DNA of 64,000 bases. Origin: Paraphoma chrysanthemicola. Taxonomy: Eukaryota; Ascomycota; Dothideomycetes; Pleosporales; Phaeosphaeriaceae. The notes below the pieces were generated by a model. It was not told where the DNA came from. It saw only the letters and a program-made list of their open reading frames with translations, and did not search any database. The first letter of the stretch is position 1, and each line of letters begins with the position of its first letter. Where the stretch lies: NCBI GenBank assembly GCA_020744225.1, contig JAGMWG010000014.1, positions 372,001 through 436,000 of the forward strand, in the 5' to 3' direction. Both the position numbers and the translations under genes were made by a program. Shown one piece after another: positions 57,285-64,000 of the stretch.

Positions 57285-58103
57285 ATGAAAATCCTTCTCA
57301 CTGGTGGTGCCCGTGGCGTCGGTCGCGGGTTGTTTCGCCATTTCTTGCAAGGCGGACACAATGTCATCATCCTGGACTCGAACACGGAGGAACTCAACCA
57401 TGTGAAGAAACAAGCTGAGAAATGGTCGAATGGAACCAAAGCAAGTTGGACCGCGCTTCAATGCGACCTCAGCAAGCGGGACGAGATCAAATCAGCGTTC
57501 GACACAGTCAAGGATAAGTTCGATGGCAAGCTGGACCTCTTGATCAATAACGCTTTCCCGACAACACTCGTGCTCTCGGAAGACCGAAGAATGGAAGCCG
57601 AGGGTGATGCGATGGAGCAAGAATGGGACTTGAAGATCGCCATTGGCCTGACTGCACCCTTTATACTGAGCCGGCTGTGTACACCACTTCTCGCGGCTGG
57701 CAACTCGACGCTAGATTCGCCCGGCACTATAATCAACATCTCATCGACACGCGCATACCAAGCTGAAGCCGACCACGAAGCATATTCGACGGCGAAGGCT
57801 GGTATCCTTGGACTCACGCAATCAATGTCTATCTCCCTCGGCCATCGCCATAAAATCCGCGTAAACGCGATCATACCAGGTTGGATCCATGTCGTGAATG
57901 AGAGCAAGGCTGCTGACGAGCAAGGTGCGAAGTGGGAAGAGGGATTAAGCATAGAAGACATCGAGTGGCATCCGGCTGGCAGAGTCGGAAAGGCATATGA
58001 TATCGCGAGAGCTGTAGAGTATCTCGTAGCAAGTGATTTCGTTACAGGCCAGGAGGTTGTGGTAGACGGCGGCGTTGGGAGGAAGATGGTGTACCCCGAG
58101 TAG
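57285..58103 (+). CDS. Short-chain dehydrogenase/reductase
   Basis: An intronless 272-aa ORF from ATG 57285 (MKILLTGGARGVG). It has the cofactor motif TGGARGVG at the N-terminus, the D in VIILDSNTEE (which favours NAD), NNAF for the NAG motif (LLINNAF), and the catalytic S-Y-K in NISSTRAYQAEADHEAYSTAKAG. The end, FVTGQEVVVDGG, is the usual SDR C-terminal motif. Length is standard for classical SDRs. The frame extends 36 codons upstream without conserved sequence, so the internal ATG is preferred. Substrate is unknown. Inverted-repeat elements lie just downstream. Confidence 0.9.
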   Translation: MKILLTGGARGVGRGLFRHFLQGGHNVIILDSNTEELNHVKKQAEKWSNGTKASWTALQCDLSKRDEIKSAFDTVKDKFDGKLDLLINNAFPTTLVLSEDRRMEAEGDAMEQEWDLKIAIGLTAPFILSRLCTPLLAAGNSTLDSPGTIINISSTRAYQAEADHEAYSTAKAGILGLTQSMSISLGHRHKIRVNAIIPGWIHVVNESKAADEQGAKWEEGLSIEDIEWHPAGRVGKAYDIARAVEYLVASDFVTGQEVVVDGGVGRKMVYPE

Positions 58104-58224
58104 GCTAGTGACTAGAAGAAGCGCAAAAAATGAGTCAAAACTTTTCGTATCCTTGGGTTTCATACGGCATGAGTTCTTTGCATTTTGCTCTGTGCCAGTG
58201 GCTGGTCATGCTCACGGTACCTAC

Positions 58225-58492
58225 TTTTGAACAAGGCATAATGTTTTCAGCCGCGCACTTTTGCTATTCAGCTAGCTGCCTGCTGTTAATAACTTCTAGA
58301 GACCTTCGCGTCTCGCTAGGAGCATCACATGATTCTAGTGACCTCTAAGCGACGACACAAATGAATCCTTAGTAGTAAGTAAACATGTTGAGCCTAAGAA
58401 ACTAAGAGTATGTAGTGACTCTTGGGCACCACTATATGGAGGGTACGTCCGAATAGCAGAAGCACGCGGCCTAATCTATTCGGCTTTGAACA
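58225..58492. mobile_element. MITE-like inverted-repeat element, unit 1 (degenerate)
   Basis: The left end TTTTGAACAAGGC ... CAGCCGCGCACTTTTGCTATTCAG is repeated in inverted form at the right end (CGAATAGCAGAAGCACGCGGC ... GGCTTTGAACAA), so the unit has terminal inverted repeats of about 45 bp. It is directly followed by unit 2, sharing the boundary TTTGAACAAGG, and is more diverged from it internally. No coding frame lies within. Confidence 0.6.
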
Positions 58493-58761
58493 AGGCGACA
58501 TATATTCAGCCGCTCAGTTTTGCTATTCGGCCGGGTGCTATCGCTTAGCAGTTCCTGGAGGTCTTCGTATCTATCCGTAAGCGTAACATAGCACTAACAG
58601 ATACTTAAAAGCCTCTAGGAGACTAAAACAATTTACTGTTATTAGAACGTGAATGTGTTCAGCCTATGTTATCAAACGTCCGGAGCTCACGAGGGCACTA
58701 CTATGTAGGGTGCACGGGCGAATAGCAAAAGCACAAAGCTGAATATATGTAGCCTTGAACA
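58484..58761. mobile_element. MITE-like inverted-repeat element, unit 2
   Basis: Left end 58484-58529 and right end 58719-58761 are inverted copies. GCTATTCG pairs with CGAATAGC, ATATATTCAGC with GCTGAATATATGT, and CAAGGC with GCCTTG. The unit is about 278 bp without coding capacity, the size and shape of a miniature inverted-repeat transposable element. No clear target-site duplication is seen, perhaps because the two units abut. Confidence 0.65.
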
Positions 58762-59048
58762 ATGTAATGCGCTGCAGCGGTGGCCATCCTTTGTGGCCGC
58801 AATTCGATGTCAACATATCACAGCATAGGCCTGTGAAGCTCACAGAGACACCATTATCGACATATCTCCACAGCATAATGGCGTCCACGATGTATCATGG
58901 TGTATTCAGCTACAAAAGAGTGTATGTACCCGGCAAGTCGCGTACCAGTATACCAATCTCCAACTCAACAATTCGTTACATACTTAGAGGCTTTCCTCAA
59001 AGACTCTTCGCTGAAACATAGCTTCGAGGATGTTGCGAAATTGATCTC

Positions 59049-59968
59049 CTAGCACGTGAAGACCGAAGGCCCAGGAATCGGGTAATTGCCGTTAGGATAT
59101 GGGCGACCATTTCCAGCGGACCAGACATTAAAGAAGACACCAGCATCGTCAGCCTTGTAAGTTCCGGGTATAGAAACGGTGCTGGGAGTCTTCGCGCCAG
59201 TGCCGCCGGAGACGCGAGCGGAGACGCAGGCCATATAGAATTGGGCTTGGCCACTAACCAAGTGTCAGATGTGAGCTTTGTCTCAGATTGCTGCGGAAAG
59301 CATACCGTTGGTGGGCGGAGTGAAGAGCCAGCAGCTCAAAACGGATGAGATATTCACCGTTGGCGATGCACTGAGGAATGCGAGCCTTCTGGATGCCTCC
59401 AGCGGAAATAAGATCGTCGACAGCCCAGCGGCCGTTTTGGTAGCCCGCGTGCGCGATCTTGAACCTGGCTCAAGTCAATAACTGCACATATTTACACACG
59501 AGTTCAATTCAGCGGTACTGACCATCCATTTCCCGGCCCGGCGCTAGGATTGTTGAGCGCGTTGTCGACTTTCTTCATGTACACCATGACTGGGCCTTTA
59601 TGGCTGGAGTCGATGACCTTGTTATCAGCGGACGAATCGGGGCCTGTGCTGGTCAGGGTATGAAGCCATGCACCAGTGATCTCTTGTCCAGCCTGAACAT
59701 CGATCACAGTATTCGGCGCCTAATTGCAAAACGTTAGAAATCGCACTAAAGGGTAGAAAACTGGGCCTGGGCGATCGCCTACTCTGAATCCATAATTAGG
59801 CGCACCGTTGCAAGCCATCTCGTTAGCGTTGACATCCTGGATTGGCCCATCGTAGGTGGGCATGTAGATGCCACGACCTTGCGACAGTCCGTTGAAAGCT
59901 TGCATGATGGCATGGCTGGACACGATGGCAGGCATAAGTGCCAAGGAAAGTGAGCTGTAAACCTTCAT
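59049..59968 (-). CDS. AA9 lytic polysaccharide monooxygenase (first copy)
   Basis: Four minus-strand exons, 59968-59783, 59719-59523, 59464-59306 and 59253-59049, encode 248 aa; all junctions keep frame. A signal peptide of 18 residues (MKVYSSLSLALMPAIVSS) leaves His as first residue of the mature protein, as needed for the copper histidine brace. The second His is in DSSHKGPVMVYM. The axial Tyr lies in GQAQFYMACV near the end of the core, and the conserved WAVDDL and YLLRFELLALHSA-like segments are present. The enzyme oxidatively cleaves cellulose or hemicellulose outside the cell. There is no linker or CBM1; it ends at the catalytic domain (FTC). A TATA element lies 96 bp upstream. Confidence 0.92.
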
Positions 59969-60063
59969 GTTGGCCAGTCGTGTAGAAATGCAGCTGCTGA
60001 TTAAGCGAACGTAGATCGGAGTTGCTTGTGATGGTGGTCGTATTGTACTCACTTCAGCTACAA

Positions 60064-60071
60064 CTTATATA
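60064..60071 (-). promoter_or_regulatory. TATA box of the first AA9 gene
   Basis: Reads TATATAAG on the minus strand, 96 bp before the ATG at 59968. Position fits a TATA element of an inducible gene. Confidence 0.5.
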
Positions 60072-62846
60072 CTCTCCCTACTTCGCATCCATTGCGTGGG
60101 GTGGCGCAAGCCAAGATGTCCTCGTCTGTGGCATGCACTCTTCCAAACAGAGTCCATAGAGATTTTTGATTCAAGTAGATCGAACTAATATGGATGTATA
60201 CCTGCAAAGCCCCAACAGTGGTTGATATCGGAGGCTTTAGATGATCTGTCGGCACTTGAGATGAGAAATACATGTTAGTGCATGGCAAATGCGGGGAGAA
60301 AGTGGAAAGTGCGCACGGCTCCTATTTCGGAGACACACGAATTGCGCTCTCCTTCGGAAGATGGATGGAGTGGTCTTGTGGATGTGAACATGCACAGATC
60401 GGAGGAGGCATTCCGCGCCCAATCGGGTAATTATTGCAAGCAGCTTCTTTCGCGTGGTGAAACGCATAATGCTCTCCGTGCCAAAGAAAGACTAGTGATG
60501 ACCTGTTCGAGCTAAATGCTGATACTAGGGCGGGCAGGCGTGTACTATCTGGTGTCGGCTAAACATAGTGGACGATCATATGCTCCGGACTACCTCTGCG
60601 CACTTGAGTCTGATGCGAATCCTCCTAAGCGTGCACTGCAGCATCCAATGAAGCTCAGAAGTTGACCGCTGCTCGAATGAAGGTAGCCATGATGTGCACG
60701 GGCAATGACTGCCCGGACCTATTTCAGCTGGAGGGCGGATGAATCGCAGTATGTTATCACAGTTGGGCAACATGTCTGTGAACGTGGTGGATGCCCCTGG
60801 TGTTCCTCCTCATCGAACCATCTGATTATTGTTGAGAACGTACATCAGGCGAACCTGAATTCTGAGGCCTGGTGTTGTCCGCTTCAACTTCTTCACTGTA
60901 CTGTTGCCAGATCATGGCGTATGAGGGCCGAGTTGGAGGACACTTCGCTCAAGCCACTTGAACCACTTTAGCTTACATGTCGAGTATTGGTAGTCGGACA
61001 CAGGGTCCCGCAGGGCTCTTCGCCTATAGCCTTTCAATCGGCCGATATTGGATGTCCTATCGTTCTGCCATGGTATGTAAATCCTGATTACGGAGGCGAT
61101 TTGGGAAACAGTGCGAAGACTGATGACATCTAGGCTTACTCGAATAAAGACCTTCAAAGCCATGCTCTCATTGTGAGCTAGAATTTACGACAATGGGCAT
61201 CGCTACATCGCAAATACAAGCGGCGACGCGTCCGTAGCCTTAAAGAAGCCGAAATGACGCACCGAGCATCAGACGCATATTCCGTGTAATCAGAGCCAAG
61301 CTCGTCTAGGGCTATCTTTGCACGATACACAACCATTCCCCAGCTCTTTCTATGCAATCATAATCGCAGCCAGCAAATACAAGTATCACGCAGATTGCAA
61401 AGCCCAGGATGCTCTTCCGATCGTGACCGCGGGGTAGGTCTCGCCTCAAGCACGCATATCAGTCGCGCTGGGGATACCGGTGCTGAGCAGCATCATTCCT
61501 CGCTCGTCCATGGGTTTGCACAACAGCGAACTCGTGGCAGAGGCACTGAAGTAGACCATCTGACTTCTTCTACGATGCAGCAGTGCATAATGATTTTATG
61601 CCAACGTTGTCGACGTAGAAAGAGCACCATTGCCGCACCGTCAAGGTGATGGTGTGCGGAGGGTGAGTAATCACCGAAGCTGCGCTCAGAGCCGGTCCGA
61701 CCAAACACCAACTAACCACCACACCCGTCTGCTTTCGGCGCACCAAAACTATGGCAGCACAAAATCGGAGACGTCGGCGCCATCGCGCGCATTGCTACAA
61801 ATGCGATGTCCTTCCAGCGACGGCTGGCTTTGAATCTTGCAATTTCTGTGAGGATTCATACCCTGTGCTGATCATACGCCAGGCTGTTTCGCGGAGCGAT
61901 TTCCGGTGTTTCAACGTGCCGCGCGCCCGGTGAACGGCGAAAATGATCGTTTTGTGAAGCACTACAAAGTACCATTTCATGGAGAAAGCTGCCGCGAGCG
62001 ATGGATACAGTAATTTTGATGGCAAAGGCGTAAGAAATCATTGCCATACATAAACTACACAAAACATCGTCGCGCTTGGTATCTTGACCAACGTGCCTAA
62101 CCGCCAACCCTGGTCAGATCAAGATTTGACGGGTACCTGCATCGCAGACTTCAAAACGTTCCCGAGATTATTCGCATGCGCCACATCCTCCAGTCACTCG
62201 TCATGGCTTCACGCTGAAGCAAAGCTGTGATCCTATATGCAAAAATCATCATTCGCAACGCAGATATTGTGCTGTGGACACATCAAGCGCTATCGCAGGG
62301 CATGATGAGCAAAGGACCTTGTGCAAGTGGAGAAGACCATTGTTCCTGTGATCGCAGTGGAGGCTCCGTAGAAGATGAGGGAAGGCCAAGGCCCCTGCAA
62401 TTCGAAGGATGGCGCCTGGACCTCAAGCGAACTACCAAACTATTCTAGGTTCACCGTCCAGGCACAGATATTGCTCCACCAATCACGTCCACCTCCTAGT
62501 AACCTGTCAGACGGTCCGAGGACCCACAGGGACGTTTGTGGCTTGATGCGACCGGGTTTTGGTCTAGTCCAAGGATCCTTGGCTCATCTGCGTGCATGTT
62601 GTCCGAGAAACAACATGACCTTGGCGCAGATTCTGAGATTTGGCGGTGGTAAACGAAACGATCCTTATGCTGAAGCTAACCGTAAGCCGGCATGACGGCC
62701 GTGGCGCTGGACTCCCTCCACAATCGTTATAAGAAGAGCAGCCCTGTGAGATTGAGAGGTTAACGCAGCTGCGCTGGTATTCATTCCTTACCAAACTTGT
62801 CATTCATTTTTTTGTTTTTCCAGTCACTCATTTACACACCATCACT
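60072..62846. other. Long divergent intergenic region between two AA9 genes
   Basis: About 2.8 kb with only short, overlapping frames. It is likely shared regulatory DNA for two biomass-degradation genes. I could not pick out a supported gene or a clear pair of regulator sites. Confidence 0.5.
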
Positions 62847-64000
62847 ATGAAGACCGTAGCAGCACTTTCCGCGATCATCGCGCTGGCGAACGCACACGCA
62901 ACATGGCAACAACTCTGGAAGAACGGAGAGGACCTCGAGAGCACCTGCGCGAGACTGCCACCCTCGAACAGTCCAATTGAGGACTACACAAGTACTGCAC
63001 TGCAGTGTGAGTAACTTCAGCCCCCATTGTGCTCCAAGATCTGATCATCTCCTAGGCAATGTCAACCCTGCAGCGGCTGCTGGAAAATGTTCTTATGCCG
63101 CTGGTGACACAGTGTTCGTTCGCCTGTCCTTCCACAGTTCTCTGAAGACTGACACAATGCAGCACTATCGAGATGCACCAACACAATGACCGCGAATGCA
63201 CCAAGGAGGGCATCGGCGGTGCTCACTGGGGACCCGTGCTGGCGTACTTGGGCAAAGTCGAGGATGCAGCCACCGCCGACGGCTCAGGCGAGTTCTTCAA
63301 AGTCTACCAGAATGGCTGGAAGAAGAACCCAGCCGCGTCCCAAGGCGACAACGACTTCTGGGGAACCAAGGACCTCAACTACAACTGTATGTTCTCCAAC
63401 TCCAACTCAATAAACAAATCTAACATTGGCCAGGCGGAAAACTTGACTTCAAGATCCCCTCGGATATTGCCCCTGGTGATTACTTGCTCAGGGCTGAGGC
63501 GATTGCGCTCCACGCCGCCAGCACAGGCGGAGGTGCTCAGCACTACGTCACATGCTACCAGCTCACAGTTACTGGAAGCGGTACCCTCGTTCCCAAGGGT
63601 GTCAAGTTCCCCGAGGCATACTCAAAGACTGGCCCAGGTCTTGGATTCTCCATCCACGCCAACCTGGACTCATACCCCGTGCCCGGCCCAGAACTCATCG
63701 CATCGGGAACTGATGCGGCCCCTCAACTCCTTACTTTTGGTCAGATCACAGGCACACCTGCTGCCGGTACTGGCGAATCGAAGCCTGCCGCTTCATCCGC
63801 CGCCGCTGCTCCTGCCAGCTCTTCGGCTGCTGTTGTTGCACCCGCCTCGAGCGCGGTTGTTGAACCTGTCTCCAGCCCTGTCGCTGAGGCTGTCACTACC
63901 CCAGCTGCCCCTGTCGTTTCTGAAGTCCCCGCTTCGTCGACGTACGTGGCCGAGCCAGAGGTTTCTTCTGAAGTTGCACCTCTTCCCGCTATCTCCAGTG
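62847..64000 (+). CDS. AA9 lytic polysaccharide monooxygenase with Ser/Ala/Pro-rich linker, 3' partial
   Basis: Exons 62847-63006, 63056-63113, 63163-63386 and 63434 to beyond the window. The third junction uses a GTTCGT donor and a GACTGAC branch site, splicing to give TVTIEMHQHND in frame. The signal peptide is 16 residues (MKTVAALSAIIALANA), then HATWQQLW places the copper-binding His first. The second His is in GGAHWGPV and the axial Tyr in GGGAQHYVTCYQL. After the core, a Ser/Ala/Pro/Thr-rich region of at least 80 residues begins near KPAASSAAAAP, the usual linker to a C-terminal CBM1 or GPI anchor, which lies outside the window. The enzyme acts on extracellular plant polysaccharide. It is a different AA9 subtype from its neighbour. 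Confidence 0.92.

Overview
This is a gene-moderate window of nuclear DNA from a filamentous ascomycete (Pezizomycotina, most likely a Dothideomycete). Evidence: genes carry short introns of about 42-100 bp with GTAAGT/GTATGT donors and CTAAC/CTGAC branch sites; there are two heterokaryon-incompatibility (HET) genes, two AA9 lytic polysaccharide monooxygenases, a fungal multicopper oxidase, a Forkhead/FHA regulator and a complex I Ndufs5 subunit. I found no rRNA, tRNA, CRISPR or bacterial features. The species call is inference.

Layout. 1-3.8 kb: 3' part of a forkhead transcription factor, convergent with a three-exon NDUFS5-like gene whose first intron holds a 28-nt poly-G run. 4.8-9.5 kb: a nine-exon orphan gene (about 1342 aa) with a duplicated Cys-bounded YFPGGNPEY motif and a central hydrophobic hairpin. 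10-12.8 kb: an aldo/keto reductase and a mitochondrial-looking SMP-repeat (LEA-like) protein. 12.8-19.3 kb: gene-poor, with one tentative small membrane protein gene. 19.4-24.2 kb: an SMI1/KNR4 protein and a head-to-head pair of diverged BTB-like paralogues. 24.8-28.2 kb: a protein with an internally duplicated DUF7726-like domain, a Mim2-like outer-membrane import factor and eIF2 beta. 29.4-34 kb: a secreted aspartic protease with a damaged first intron, and an AIM24 family gene. 34.3-38.9 kb: two HET genes, one with an in-frame TAG. 41.5-48.7 kb: a sterol glucosyltransferase-like protein with a VPS13/ATG2-like tail, an SDR, and phosphoserine phosphatase. 52-58 kb: a laccase-like multicopper oxidase with an unusual N-terminal extension, a polytopic membrane protein and a second SDR. 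58.2-58.8 kb: two adjacent MITE-like inverted-repeat elements. 59-64 kb: two AA9 LPMO genes, the second running off the window.

The genes form no single pathway. Housekeeping genes (eIF2 beta, Mim2, NDUFS5, SerB, AIM24, forkhead) are interspersed with lineage-variable accessory genes for lignocellulose oxidation (two AA9 plus a multicopper oxidase), self/non-self recognition (HET) and an orphan protein. Accessory genes tend to sit beside long non-coding stretches and repeats. The best candidates for something undescribed are the 4.8-9.5 kb orphan, the BTB-like pair, the glucosyltransferase fusion and the tandem inverted-repeat elements.
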